A stretch of 52,817 nt of DNA from Leadbetterella sp. (GCA_019638185.1 JAHBUH010000029.1:1-52817), one strand, 5' to 3'. Shown: positions 33,588 to 42,819, counted from the stretch's first letter. Translations and numbers: made by a program. Notes: generated by a model from the sequence alone, not told the origin.

Positions 33588-34922
33588 TTATTCACGGGGG
33601 CCGGAAGTACGCACCATTACCCGGTACAGCGGGTAACTGATCCCGATAAAGACCAGCGCAAAAACCGAACTGCGCTGGTCCTGGATAACGGCGCCTATGA
33701 GGAACAGCACCGAGCAGATCACCAGGAAATACGGTACAAAAGGGTAACCCGGCACCTTAAAGGGCCGGGGGAGCCCGGGCTCCAGGCGGCGGAGCCGGAT
33801 AAGTGACATAAAACCGGAAATATAGCTGATCACGAAAAAGAAGACGGCGATATCCGAGAGGATCTCGCACACTTCCCGGCCGGTAAGAATCAGCAGAACG
33901 GAAAGACTAACGGTAAACACCATGGCCAGTGAGGGGGCTCCTGAAGCACTTACGCGCTGGGCAAAAGCCGGAAACAGGCCGTCACGACTCATGGAGAAGA
34001 TCACCCGGGGCGAAAACATCACCTGGGCATTCATCAGGCCCAGGATGGAGATCATCAGGAAAAAGGTGACCACCCGGGCCGAGCCGTCGCCAAAAATGTA
34101 GCGGATGGCATCAGAAGCCGCCAGTTTGGAACCCGCCAGGACATCCACCGGTATCACATACAGGATGGCCGCATTCACTAAAAGATAAATCACAATGATC
34201 AGGAGGATACCGTAGATCATGGACTTGGGCAGGCTCTTCACCGGGTCTACATTCTCTTCGGAAAAATAAGAAGCCGTATGCCAGCCATCAAACGTATAAA
34301 AGATGGCCTGCAGAGCCGTAATTATCCCCAGGAACAGAGCCGGTCGCTCTACCTTTTCCGCCGTTACCGCCAGGGCGTCATAATCCACATTCCCTCCGAA
34401 CACAAAACACACCAGCACAAACGCCAGCAGGCCCAGGGCTTTCAGAAACGACATCACCTCCTGTGATTTTCCGGCAGACTTGGTACCCGTCAGGTGAAAC
34501 AGTACCAGCAGTGCCAGCAGGCCTATAGCCAGCAGGCGGATATAAGGCTCCAGAGCCGGCATCAGCAGCACCATGTATTCGCTCACCGTGTACGCCCCAA
34601 ACGCCAGCGCCGAAACCGTGCCTAGCCAGTTAGAGATGCCGGTAAAAAAACCGAAAAACTTTCCGAAGGCCCGCCGGGCGTATACATACCAGGAACCGGC
34701 CTCGGGCATGGAAACCCCCAGCTCAATGGCACACAGCACCCCCAGTAGTGCATAGATGCTGACGGCCACCCAAACCAGCATAATGATCAGGGGATCGCCG
34801 ATCACAGCGGCTATAGGGCCGGGCTTTCGTAATATGCCCGTACCAATGGTACCCCCTACAGTTACGGCTATCCCGAAACCTATGCCCAATAGCTTCAGAA
34901 GCTGGTTTTTGCCTTTTTCCAT
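33588..34922 (-). CDS. APC superfamily amino acid permease
   Basis: This twelve-helix transporter has 444 residues. The helix 1 motif is GIAVTVGGTIGTGILRKPG, with the broken-helix Gly-rich stretch that binds the amino acid backbone. FYTFDGWHTASYFSEEN is the helix 6 motif, and SMSRDGLFPAFAQRVS the conserved cytoplasmic loop 8-9. It resembles LAT-type exchangers and basic/neutral amino acid permeases; the substrate is not fixed. It starts 17 bp after the stop of the Prc protease gene on the same strand, so it may be the last gene of the FKBP-prc transcript. Confidence 0.94.
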   Translation of the reverse strand: MEKGKNQLLKLLGIGFGIAVTVGGTIGTGILRKPGPIAAVIGDPLIIMLVWVAVSIYALLGVLCAIELGVSMPEAGSWYVYARRAFGKFFGFFTGISNWLGTVSALAFGAYTVSEYMVLLMPALEPYIRLLAIGLLALLVLFHLTGTKSAGKSQEVMSFLKALGLLAFVLVCFVFGGNVDYDALAVTAEKVERPALFLGIITALQAIFYTFDGWHTASYFSEENVDPVKSLPKSMIYGILLIIVIYLLVNAAILYVIPVDVLAGSKLAASDAIRYIFGDGSARVVTFFLMISILGLMNAQVMFSPRVIFSMSRDGLFPAFAQRVSASGAPSLAMVFTVSLSVLLILTGREVCEILSDIAVFFFVISYISGFMSLIRLRRLEPGLPRPFKVPGYPFVPYFLVICSVLFLIGAVIQDQRSSVFALVFIGISYPLYRVMVRTSGPRE

Positions 34923-34939
34923 CTGAAAGAAGTCCGTAT

Positions 34940-37012
34940 TTAACTTTTCCTCAGCGCAATCAGGTCACTGAGTATCTTTTCGCCCTCCAGGAGATAGACA
35001 TCGTTTTCTTTATCCTCTTCCTTCGTCGATTTATTCAGTTTTTTAATAGACTTCCTGTTTTTATCAGCATCTTCCATTTCTTTCTTCCTGACATCATAGT
35101 TCAGGGATATCTCCTTCACATCGCGATTACGGCGGTAGTCTTCAATATCAGCCACCAGTTCCCGGAGGTCATCGTCCGTACGCATCCTTTGCTGGTATTT
35201 TTCGGTCAACTTCTGAATGACTTCCGTGTTAATAATACCCAGCTTCTGGTAAGAGGTAGGACGGATCTGGTCATAAGGAAGAGCCCGGCTGTAGGCCTTC
35301 TCTCCCATTTCATCCACATCAAAAGGCGACGGCAGCGTAATATCCGGCGCCACACCTTTGATCTGGGTGCTGTTACCCGTGATCCGGTAAAATTTCTCTG
35401 AAGTAAATTTAAGCTGCCCGTAGCCGGCTAAGCCGCCATTGCCCATGGTGCTGCCGTTACCTACGCCGGCCACGGCCGTCCTTCTGCCGTTCAGCCGCGC
35501 AAAATAGCTGTCGAGGTTCACCAGCTGCTGCACCGTACCCTTACCAAAGGAGTTCTCCCCGATGATCAGGCCACGCTGGTAATCCTGGATGGCACCCGCA
35601 AAAATCTCCGATGCTGAGGCACTGAAACGGTTTTGTAATACCACCAGCGGGCCGTCAAAAGTGATGGACTTGTCCTCATCTGACTCCACACTTCCCTGGC
35701 CTATAGAGCTCTTGCGCTGCACCACCGGCCCCGACTTGATAAACAGCCCGGTGAGGTCTATGGCCTCCACCAGCGAGCCGCCGCCGTTATTCCGAAGGTC
35801 TACCAGCACCCCGTTTACTTTCTGCTTATTAAAATCTTCCAATATCCTTTTCACATCAGCTGTGGTGCTCTGGAACTCCCCGCCGCGGCTAGCATACTCA
35901 AAATCGCGGTAAAACATGGGAATATCTATCACTCCCAGCTTATAATTCCGGTTGCCGTGCTTCAGATCCACCACCGTTCCTTTGGCCACGGCTTCTTCCA
36001 GGTTAATCTTGTCCCTGACCAGCCTTACCGTACGTGGGGTAGACCCCATGGGGGCTGAAGAGGCCAGCAGTTTGATCCGTACCACGGATCCTTTCTTGCC
36101 CCGGATCAGCTTAATGGCGTCATCCGTCAGCCAGCCTATAATGTCCTGGAACTCGCCGTCGTCACCCTGGGCCACCGCCACAATATAGTCGTCCACGTTC
36201 CCTTCCCCGCTTTTAAACAGGGGGCCGCCCGGCACGATGCTCTTAATCACCACGTAGTCACCTTCGTTCTGCAGCGAGGCGCCTATACCCTCTATGGACT
36301 GCGACATGGAGATATTAAACTGGTCAGCCGCTGACGGGATCATGTACGATGTATGCGGATCCAGGTACTCCGTGAAGGCGTTCATGAAGAAATGAAATAC
36401 GTTTTCCGACTTATAGGCCGAAGTACGTTTCTCCATCACGCTGTAACGGTTCTTCAGGGTAGCCACCACGGCCGAGTCGGTTTTACCGCTCAGCTTAAGG
36501 CTCAGCGCCTGGTTAATCAGGATTTTATCCCACTCCTTATCCAGCTCAGCGTCTGAGTCCGCCCACTGCACGCTGTCCCGGTCAGTTTTCATCACCAGGT
36601 TAGTATGGTAATCGATGGGCTTATCCAGGAACTTCTCAATATAATCCGCCCGGGCCTTATACTTGGTCCTGTATTTATTAAACACCGCAAAAGCCGCATC
36701 CAGGTTGCCATTTTTCATGGCTTCATCCAGCGTATAGCGGTATTGCTCAAAGCTCTGTATTTCAGGTTTGGTAAAATACAGCTTCCCACCGTCAATGGTG
36801 GTGAGGTAGCTGTCCCATACGTGCGACGAGAGCGAGTCATCCAGCGAAAACTTATTATAATGGTAATCGCTCAGAAACCGGGCTACCCGGGTCTGGATCT
36901 CGTATTGCACAGAGTCAGGCTGCAGCGCGTCATAGCTGTAGTGCGGGGTCTGCGCCTGGCTGAAGGAGCTTACCAGCCCCAGTAGTATTATAAGAATTCC
37001 GGCTTTTTTCAT
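34940..37012 (-). CDS. prc: Carboxy-terminal processing protease (Prc/Tsp, peptidase S41)
   Basis: This large periplasmic S41 protease (690 residues) trims C-termini and degrades misfolded proteins. It has an N-terminal helical Tsp domain (about 25-220), a PDZ domain (about 235-325), and a catalytic core with S466 in SASASEIF, D477 and K491 in FGKGTVQ, spaced exactly as in E. coli Prc. A DUF3340-type C-terminal domain ends in a Lys/Glu-rich helix. The ATG at 37012 starts the signal peptide; an upstream TTG at 37024 is less likely. It follows the FKBP gene after 29 bp, giving a protein-quality-control pair. Confidence 0.96.
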   Translation of the reverse strand: MKKAGILIILLGLVSSFSQAQTPHYSYDALQPDSVQYEIQTRVARFLSDYHYNKFSLDDSLSSHVWDSYLTTIDGGKLYFTKPEIQSFEQYRYTLDEAMKNGNLDAAFAVFNKYRTKYKARADYIEKFLDKPIDYHTNLVMKTDRDSVQWADSDAELDKEWDKILINQALSLKLSGKTDSAVVATLKNRYSVMEKRTSAYKSENVFHFFMNAFTEYLDPHTSYMIPSAADQFNISMSQSIEGIGASLQNEGDYVVIKSIVPGGPLFKSGEGNVDDYIVAVAQGDDGEFQDIIGWLTDDAIKLIRGKKGSVVRIKLLASSAPMGSTPRTVRLVRDKINLEEAVAKGTVVDLKHGNRNYKLGVIDIPMFYRDFEYASRGGEFQSTTADVKRILEDFNKQKVNGVLVDLRNNGGGSLVEAIDLTGLFIKSGPVVQRKSSIGQGSVESDEDKSITFDGPLVVLQNRFSASASEIFAGAIQDYQRGLIIGENSFGKGTVQQLVNLDSYFARLNGRRTAVAGVGNGSTMGNGGLAGYGQLKFTSEKFYRITGNSTQIKGVAPDITLPSPFDVDEMGEKAYSRALPYDQIRPTSYQKLGIINTEVIQKLTEKYQQRMRTDDDLRELVADIEDYRRNRDVKEISLNYDVRKKEMEDADKNRKSIKKLNKSTKEEDKENDVYLLEGEKILSDLIALRKS

Positions 37013-37041
37013 AATGTGTATCAAATTTTTGCGCTGTTTTT

Positions 37042-37701
37042 TTACTCTTTAACAATATCCAGCAGCTCTATTTCAAAAACCAGTGTCTGGTTAGGGCCTA
37101 TGGCCGGCGGACCCTGGGGCCCGTAAGCCAGGTCTTCCGGGATAAACACCTTCCATTTGGATCCGGCAGGCATCAGCTGCAGTACTTCGGTCCAGCCTTT
37201 GATCACCTGGGTCAGCCCGAACACCACCGGCTCACCCCGCTTAATGGAACTGTCAAACTCATTTCCATCCAGCGTCTGGCCCGCGTAATGCACCTTTACC
37301 TGGTCTTGCAGGGTAGGTTTGGCGCCGGTGCCTTCTTTCAGCACCTGGTATTGAAGACCGGACGCCAGGGTAACCACGCCGGCCGCTTCTTTGTTCTTAT
37401 TTAGGAACGCCTGCCCCCGCTCTTTATTTTCTTTGGCGGTTTTCATGCTCTCATTCATGAAGTAATTGCGGATGAAATCACCGCATTGTTCGGCGGTCAT
37501 CGTGGCTTTATCGGCCATTGCGGCCTGCACAGCCCGGGTAAACACCTCGGTGTTAATGGCAATATTCTGTCTTTTGAAGGTGTTAGCCACATCCACACCG
37601 ATGGCATAGCTGAGGGAATCTGAGGTGGTTTTGAGCTCCTGGCCCTGAACATTCAGGCTGCCTGCCAGCAGAAGAGGAGCAATAAGCAATTTCAATTTCA
37701 T
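37042..37701 (-). CDS. FKBP-type peptidyl-prolyl cis-trans isomerase (Mip/FklB-like)
   Basis: This exported PPIase of 219 residues has a signal peptide (about 1-20), an N-terminal dimerisation domain (SYAIGVDVANTFKRQNI through about 105) and a C-terminal FKBP domain (about 110-219). The domain includes VKVHYAGQTLDGNEFDSS, the VIKGWTEVLQLM helix, GSKWKVFIPEDLAYG and LVFEIELLDI. The active-site aromatic and Asp residues of the family are present. It is the first gene upstream of prc, and the two probably act together on periplasmic proteins. Confidence 0.95.
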   Translation of the reverse strand: MKLKLLIAPLLLAGSLNVQGQELKTTSDSLSYAIGVDVANTFKRQNIAINTEVFTRAVQAAMADKATMTAEQCGDFIRNYFMNESMKTAKENKERGQAFLNKNKEAAGVVTLASGLQYQVLKEGTGAKPTLQDQVKVHYAGQTLDGNEFDSSIKRGEPVVFGLTQVIKGWTEVLQLMPAGSKWKVFIPEDLAYGPQGPPAIGPNQTLVFEIELLDIVKE

Positions 37702-37769
37702 TAAAAGATCAATTATACAGTATAACAGGTAAATGTTTTATAACGTTAAATTTCGTTTTTTATTAACAT

Positions 37770-37777
37770 CAAAATTA
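37770..37777 (-). promoter_or_regulatory. -7 promoter box for the FKBP/prc transcript
   Basis: Minus-strand TAATTTTG (37777-37770) matches TAnnTTTG. A TTG (37804-37802) lies 24 bp upstream, slightly beyond the usual spacing. The leader would be about 65 nt. Confidence 0.45.
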
Positions 37778-37860
37778 ACAAAAAAAGAAGAATAAAAGCG
37801 GCAATTGCTTTTTTAATTAAGCCCGGCCGTTTTCCTTTGTATAATTATTACCTATTATTT

Positions 37861-38721
37861 ATGTCTTTTTTAAAGGGATTTAAAAAGTCTTTCGGGGTAC
37901 TCCAAAAACCCCATCACTCTTCCACGCTGAGCATCAGGGGATTCCTGCATTCACTGCTGGTTACGCTGGTAGTGGTTTCCCTGGCTTTTATCATCAAACC
38001 CTTCGGCTTAAAGCAGCTGGAAGCCTCTAAGCTGACCAATACCGTCATTACCGCCGGCGGCATCACCTTCCTGATGATGGTCCTGGCCCAGTTTCTGTTT
38101 CCCCTCCTGATCCGTGATTTCTATGAGGAAGAAAAGTGGACCACGGGTAAGCAGCTCACCCAGCTGCTGATCATGTCAGCGCTGATCTCGCTGGCCACGA
38201 CCTATTACCTGTATTCCAAAGGCCTGGCTGCCTTTCCGCTGGATGCCCTCATCCTGTTCGGGCTGAGCATTGTGCCCCTGGGCATCCTGGCCGTGATCCA
38301 GCAGAACCTCCTGCAGGGGAAGTTTGAACGACTGGCCCTGGAGAAAAACGAAGAACTGAAACGAAAAGGCGTGCTTAACTCTGAAAACCCGCTAAACGTG
38401 CTGGCTTTCCGTGGAAACGGCCAAAAACTGAACCTGATCCCGAACCAGCTGATCTACATCCGCCTCGGCGATGTTTCCGAATTTTACTACCAAAACATGC
38501 TGGGCGTAGAGAAAAGCAGCCTGAATATTCCCCGCCAATCCATCCTGGACGAGCTGAAAGGCCATCCCCAGTTTGAAGTGTTCCGCGGTGACATCATCGT
38601 GAACGTAAACGCCATCCGCCAGGTAACCGGCTCTGCCCGCGGCTACGATATCGAAATAGCCCGGATCGATGAGCTGGTGCGGGTTTCCCATAAAGACAAG
38701 AAGAAGATAGAGAAGTTATAG
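37861..38721 (+). CDS. Membrane-anchored LytTR DNA-binding regulator
   Basis: The product (286 residues from the ATG at 37861; an in-frame TTG lies upstream at 37837) has four hydrophobic segments at about 30-50, 62-83, 105-120 and 130-150. A short coiled linker (LLQGKFERLALEKNEELKRKG) and a C-terminal LytTR domain of about 95 residues follow (from LNVLAFRGNGQKLNLIPNQLIYIRLGDVSEF). LytTR domains bind direct repeats in promoter DNA. Here the usual receiver domain is replaced by a membrane part, so the signal may come from the membrane itself. It faces away from the FKBP/prc operon and has no histidine kinase beside it. Confidence 0.9.
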   Translation: MSFLKGFKKSFGVLQKPHHSSTLSIRGFLHSLLVTLVVVSLAFIIKPFGLKQLEASKLTNTVITAGGITFLMMVLAQFLFPLLIRDFYEEEKWTTGKQLTQLLIMSALISLATTYYLYSKGLAAFPLDALILFGLSIVPLGILAVIQQNLLQGKFERLALEKNEELKRKGVLNSENPLNVLAFRGNGQKLNLIPNQLIYIRLGDVSEFYYQNMLGVEKSSLNIPRQSILDELKGHPQFEVFRGDIIVNVNAIRQVTGSARGYDIEIARIDELVRVSHKDKKKIEKL

Positions 38722-38724
38722 TTC

Positions 38725-38741
38725 AATGGTTAATTGTTAAT
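38725..38741 (+). repeat. Second copy of the AT-rich intergenic repeat core
   Basis: AATGGTTAATTGTTAAT is identical to 4287-4303 (one arm of the long inverted repeat). Here it stands alone between the convergent LytTR and kdsC genes and touches the kdsC stop codon. Confidence 0.8.
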
Positions 38742-39250
38742 TATTCAGAATTTTTCATCCACGTTCCCTGCGCCTTCATGACCTGCTCTATTACTTCCCG
38801 CACGGCGCCACGGCCTCCCGTGGCGGAAGTGACGTAATCGGCGCGTTCTTTTACTTCCTCTACCGCATCCGCGGGGCAGCAGGCCAGTACGGGGAAAGCG
38901 TTCATGATGAGGAGATCGGGAATATCATCGCCAATAAAAAGGACTTCTTCAGCGGAGATATTTTTTTCAGCCAGGTAACGGCTGAATACGTCCGGCTTCT
39001 CGGCCGTACCTACCCGGATATAGACATCCGTGATACCCAGGGCGTTCATCCGCGCGGTGATACTCTCCTGCTTTCCGCCGGAGATCACCGCTATACGATA
39101 CCCGCTTTTCAGGGCCATCTGCACGGCGTAGCCGTCGCGCACGTTAAATGTACGCGTCACATCATCCCGGGTTACGGTGAGGGTGGCGTCTGTAAAAACA
39201 CCGTCTACATCAAATACCAGCGTGGTGATTTTTTGGAATCTTTCTGTCAT
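38741..39250 (-). CDS. kdsC: 3-deoxy-D-manno-octulosonate 8-phosphate phosphatase (KdsC, HAD superfamily)
   Basis: KdsC removes phosphate from KDO 8-phosphate in lipopolysaccharide core synthesis. The 169-residue size and missing cap domain fit the C0-type HAD tetramer. Motif I reads F-D14-V-D16-G-V-F-T-D, motif II is the ISGGK sequence (Ser followed by the conserved Gly-Gly-Lys), and motif III/IV is the GDDIPDL sequence. FNVRDGYAVQMALKSG is a recognisable KdsC block. The ATG at 39250 is preferred over a TTG at 39262. It stands alone: kdsA and kdsB are not in the window. Confidence 0.93.
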   Translation of the reverse strand: MTERFQKITTLVFDVDGVFTDATLTVTRDDVTRTFNVRDGYAVQMALKSGYRIAVISGGKQESITARMNALGITDVYIRVGTAEKPDVFSRYLAEKNISAEEVLFIGDDIPDLLIMNAFPVLACCPADAVEEVKERADYVTSATGGRGAVREVIEQVMKAQGTWMKNSE

Positions 39251-39289
39251 ATAAATATGCAAAGAGGCCTCCTAGAAAGGCCCCGTTAT

Positions 39290-39349
39290 CGTAAAAAAAT
39301 AAAGAAGCTGCCTTAAACCGTGCACCGTGCACGCTTAAAGGCAGCTTCC
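39290..39349 (-). terminator. Intrinsic terminator after the OmpA/HhH operon
   Basis: On the minus strand AAGCTGCCTT pairs with AAGGCAGCTT (39304-39314 with 39338-39348), enclosing two GTGCAC palindromes, then TTTATTTTTTT. It lies between the HhH gene and the downstream kdsC start. Confidence 0.85.
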
Positions 39350-39359
39350 TGGAGATGAA

Positions 39360-39923
39360 TTATTCTTCTTTTCCTTTATTCAGTTCTTCCTGCCATTTTT
39401 TCAGCTCTTCCCACTTGCCGTCACGGGCCAGGGCACCCTGCTCGGGCCAGGTGGTCGGATCGTGCATCTGGAAGCGTGTACCTCCGCCATCCAGAATTTC
39501 TTTCAGCCTGTCCACGGCGGTGTTTGCCAGGTCTTCAAACGAGTAGATACCGGCATTGTTAAACAGCTCTTCGATCTTCGGCCCGATGCCCTCCACTATT
39601 TTCAGGTCATCCTTTTTGATTTTAGGCTTCTCTGTCAGGGCTGCAGCGGCCACGCCTGCTGCTGCCACGCCAGCGGTCACCTTGCTCTTGCGACAGGCCC
39701 CCAGCTCGCTTTCCAGGAAGGTGGTTCTGTCACTGAATTCGCGCTTCAGTTTACCGTTTTCACTCTCCAGGAGAGAAATGCGGTGATACAGCTCTTCGGT
39801 ATGTTTTTTCAGGCGGCTACCCATCAGCCAGTTTAAAAGCCACCATAAAAGAAGTCCCAGGGCCAGGAGAAACAGGAACAGGTCCCAGGGAAAATTACAT
39901 AGTAAACATTTCACGTTTTCCAT
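39360..39923 (-). CDS. Membrane-anchored helix-hairpin-helix protein
   Basis: The product (187 residues) has a single N-terminal membrane helix (FPWDLFLFLLALGLLLWWLLNWLMG), a coiled-coil stretch (about 35-75: HTEELYHRISLLESENGKLK), an Ala-rich linker and a C-terminal HhH domain. The domain begins DLKIVEGIGPKIEELFNNAGIYSFEDLA, the form called flap endonuclease-1-like 5' DNA nuclease (COG3743). The HhH unit usually binds DNA or mediates protein contacts. No nuclease residues are visible, so it is probably a binding module. It follows the OmpA gene by 8 bp, so the two proteins are likely made together and may link the envelope to something inside the cell. Confidence 0.85.
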   Translation of the reverse strand: MENVKCLLCNFPWDLFLFLLALGLLLWWLLNWLMGSRLKKHTEELYHRISLLESENGKLKREFSDRTTFLESELGACRKSKVTAGVAAAGVAAAALTEKPKIKKDDLKIVEGIGPKIEELFNNAGIYSFEDLANTAVDRLKEILDGGGTRFQMHDPTTWPEQGALARDGKWEELKKWQEELNKGKEE

Positions 39924-39931
39924 AATATTTT

Positions 39932-40471
39932 TTATTTAATAAGTCTGATCGAAACTCTTCTGTTTTTTTGTTTTCCTTCCGGAGTGCCGTTGTCGGCTAT
40001 AGGCTGGGTTTCTCCTTTCCCGGAAGTCTCCAGGTTAGTGGATGAAAAACCATCTGCCACCAGGATATCCCGTACTTTCGCTGCCCGGTTTTCCGATAAG
40101 CGCTGGTTCAGTTCATCGGAGCCGTCACTGTCCGTATGACCGGTCAGGCTCAGTTTTTCACCGGGATTCTCGGCCAGGTACTTCTTAGCCAGTGCCAGCC
40201 AGTCGTTTAGTTCCTGGGTCCGGATGATATTCGGGCTACCCGACTGGAAATAGATATCCAGCGGTTCAAACAGCGCCTTTTCTACAGGCGTCAGATCAGG
40301 CTGAGTTGTGTCAGTTTCCGTAACCGGAGGGAGCGCCTCTTCCACTACCACTTCTTCTACTATCGCTTCTTCCGTATTGTTTGTACAGAAAGGCCTTCGG
40401 GCCTGATTCCAGAACAAACTATACAAAAATGACCCCAGCAAAATCACTAAAGGGATTAAAAATCTGTTCAT
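39932..40471 (-). CDS. OmpA family protein, membrane-anchored
   Basis: The product (179 residues) has one N-terminal hydrophobic anchor (FLIPLVILLGSFLYSLFW) with no lipobox, an acidic linker rich in Glu, Val and Thr (about 32-65), and a C-terminal OmpA peptidoglycan-binding domain (about 70-179). The domain contains the core TGHTDSDGSDELNQRLSENRAAKV. Normal OmpA proteins are held in the outer membrane; here the anchor looks like an inner-membrane helix, placing the domain in the periplasm to bind the cell wall. It is the first gene of the OmpA/HhH pair. Confidence 0.9.
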   Translation of the reverse strand: MNRFLIPLVILLGSFLYSLFWNQARRPFCTNNTEEAIVEEVVVEEALPPVTETDTTQPDLTPVEKALFEPLDIYFQSGSPNIIRTQELNDWLALAKKYLAENPGEKLSLTGHTDSDGSDELNQRLSENRAAKVRDILVADGFSSTNLETSGKGETQPIADNGTPEGKQKNRRVSIRLIK

Positions 40472-40596
40472 GATTTGATTTGGGTGTAAATTGTTAATAA
40501 TGAGCTAAAAATAAAGTCTATTTCACTAAAAACAAACTTTTGGGGTCACTTTTTCAATAAACAGGCTAAAAAAATCCCATTCATCCGGGTTCCGGT

Positions 40597-42819
40597 TTAC
40601 TGCGCCTCAAATAAATCCAGCTCGGCTATAGCTACGCTGTCATCCCCGTCGGCTATTTCCGTAGCCGTAATTCTTACATACCTGCCACTCAGTGGCCTAG
40701 TAAAGAAATATTTACGGGTGGTAGGGTCATTAATCAGGTTACCGAATTCAAAAGACCCTGCATTCTGCCAGTTTTCCCCGTCTGCGCTCACTTCTATCCG
40801 GCCCTTTGCCATCATCCCCCGGCTGTTTTGCTTCTGAGGAGTATACGCAAAAGCCCCCAGGCGATAGCTGCTGCCCAGGTCTATGGTTATATACAGGTCA
40901 TCGGTACCTTTTTTCACCGCCCACCAGCTCTTCCGGTTCTCATCAATAGCCATACTCACCCGGTTACGGCCCGTTTCACCAGTAGAGCCGGTTATTTTCC
41001 AGTTGTTTTTCGGAATTCCCAAAACTTCACCCACCACCGGTCCGGCCTCGTTATTCATCATGGCCAAGGCTTTGATCTCTCCTTTGGGCCAGGCAAAAGG
41101 CCCTGTGTACCGCTGACTGCCGGCAGTAGGCGTGCTTCCGTCTGTAGTATAAAAAACAGCCATATCCTTATACAGGTTCTCGCCGGTATTTTCTCCGTGA
41201 GGCTTCCAGTTAAAAGCGGCCTGTACAGGCTGAATGGTAACCAGCCCCTCCTTATTTCGGGCTATTTCAAGACGTGACGGCCGCGTTCTGTAATAGTACG
41301 CCCCCACCGTGGCAATGGCCGGATCCAGCCGGCTTTCAGATATCCGCAGACGGAACCGGTCGGAGGTTACTTCCGGGAAACGAAGGATCCGCTTGTAGCC
41401 GATATTCGTGGCCGCCGCTATCTCCCGCCATCCGTTATTGATCCACGCATCTACCGCATGCTTTTCCACCCGCTCGCTATGGCTGCCTACCGCTTCCTGG
41501 ATAAGGAAACGGTTAATGGTAACCGGAGCAGCCGTGGTGATGATGATCTCGCCTCCTTTCTTCACTACCGTGTACGTGTCCGGGTTATTATCCAGCACCT
41601 GAACAGGCCCTCGTGAGCCGCTGAAAAGGTTCTTGCCATAGGTTTCCCTGATGCGCTTGCCTACTTCTTTCAGCACAGCGGCATCTTCCGGCGAAAATTT
41701 ACCATCCCGGTTTGGCGGGATGTTCAGAAGGAAAGTGGAATTTCCGCCTACGGAACGTTCATAAATATCAAAAACATCATCGGCGCTTCTTACCTTCTGG
41801 AAAGTATCATCGCGGTAAAACCAGCCCTCACGGATAGAGGTATTGGTTTCTGCCTGTTGGTAATGAAGAAATTTACCCTTGTACAGCTGCTCTCTGTTAC
41901 CCAGTATCTCATCCGTCATATCCGGGAAATGACTGGTGGTATCGGGGTTTTCAGCATAAGGAATGACGTTCCACTCTGTGCTACGCGTGGCGCCGGCCTC
42001 GTTTCCGCACCAGCGAATATCCTCTTTACCGAATATAACGGCTTTAGGGGCCAGCTTGTGGATCAGCTCTTTCCAGGCAGCGTAATTGTATTTCTGGCCG
42101 CCCTTACGCTTGGGATGTGCCCCGTCAAACCACACTTCGTGCACGGGGCCATATTCGGTAAGCAGCTCAAACAGCTGGTTCAGGAAATACTCGTTATAGT
42201 CATCCACCTTAAATTTAAACCGGGTTTTATTGGCAAACGGTCTTCCGGGAACTTCGCGAGGAATGGTGCGCTCCGTGTAAGCGCTCAGGTTACCGTAAAG
42301 CCCCGCCGGGTTTTCAATCTGGTAGAGATCGGCAGGTGAAAGGTAAATACCCAGCTTAAGACCGTATTTTTTACAGGAGGCAGACAGCTCCTTCAGAATA
42401 TCGCCGCGGCCATCCTTAAAGCCGGTAGACATTATCCCGTGCTTCGTATAACGGCTCTGCCACAGCACGAAACCGTCGTGATGTTTTACAGTGATGATCA
42501 CCATCTTCATCCCGGCCGCTTTCATGGCTTCGCACCACTGGTCGGTATGCAGTTCTTTCAGGTCAAATACCTTCGGGTCTTCGTGGCCGTTCCCCCATTC
42601 CAGGCGGGTGAAGGTGTTAGGCCCGATGTGAATAAAAGCGATAAACTCATTCCGGAGCGCACTGAGCTGGTTAGCCGTAGGCACCACATGTGCTGCTTTT
42701 TCAATGATCCGTTCCCGACTGTCGCCCGATGAGACGGCAATGGTATTCTGAGGGCGCAGCGCCTGACCCGTCAGGGCGGTACTGATCCCTAAAAAACTGA
42801 TAAAGAGTAACTTTTTCAT
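40597..42819 (-). CDS. GH29 alpha-L-fucosidase with C-terminal F5/8-type carbohydrate-binding domain
   Basis: This exported 740-residue enzyme has a signal peptide (about 1-19) and a GH29 catalytic barrel (about 45-380). Landmarks are FIHIGPNTFTRLEWGNG, the VKHHDGFVLWQSRYT motif and the nucleophile D232 in EVWFDGAHP; FLLNIPPNRDGKF closes the domain. A middle beta region follows, and a discoidin-like domain (about 615-738, with YVRITATEIADGDDSVAIAEL) probably binds glycan. The enzyme removes alpha-linked fucose from glycans. It is the last of three glycosidase genes on one strand, 42 bp after the GH16 gene. Confidence 0.94.
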   Translation of the reverse strand: MKKLLFISFLGISTALTGQALRPQNTIAVSSGDSRERIIEKAAHVVPTANQLSALRNEFIAFIHIGPNTFTRLEWGNGHEDPKVFDLKELHTDQWCEAMKAAGMKMVIITVKHHDGFVLWQSRYTKHGIMSTGFKDGRGDILKELSASCKKYGLKLGIYLSPADLYQIENPAGLYGNLSAYTERTIPREVPGRPFANKTRFKFKVDDYNEYFLNQLFELLTEYGPVHEVWFDGAHPKRKGGQKYNYAAWKELIHKLAPKAVIFGKEDIRWCGNEAGATRSTEWNVIPYAENPDTTSHFPDMTDEILGNREQLYKGKFLHYQQAETNTSIREGWFYRDDTFQKVRSADDVFDIYERSVGGNSTFLLNIPPNRDGKFSPEDAAVLKEVGKRIRETYGKNLFSGSRGPVQVLDNNPDTYTVVKKGGEIIITTAAPVTINRFLIQEAVGSHSERVEKHAVDAWINNGWREIAAATNIGYKRILRFPEVTSDRFRLRISESRLDPAIATVGAYYYRTRPSRLEIARNKEGLVTIQPVQAAFNWKPHGENTGENLYKDMAVFYTTDGSTPTAGSQRYTGPFAWPKGEIKALAMMNNEAGPVVGEVLGIPKNNWKITGSTGETGRNRVSMAIDENRKSWWAVKKGTDDLYITIDLGSSYRLGAFAYTPQKQNSRGMMAKGRIEVSADGENWQNAGSFEFGNLINDPTTRKYFFTRPLSGRYVRITATEIADGDDSVAIAELDLFEAQ

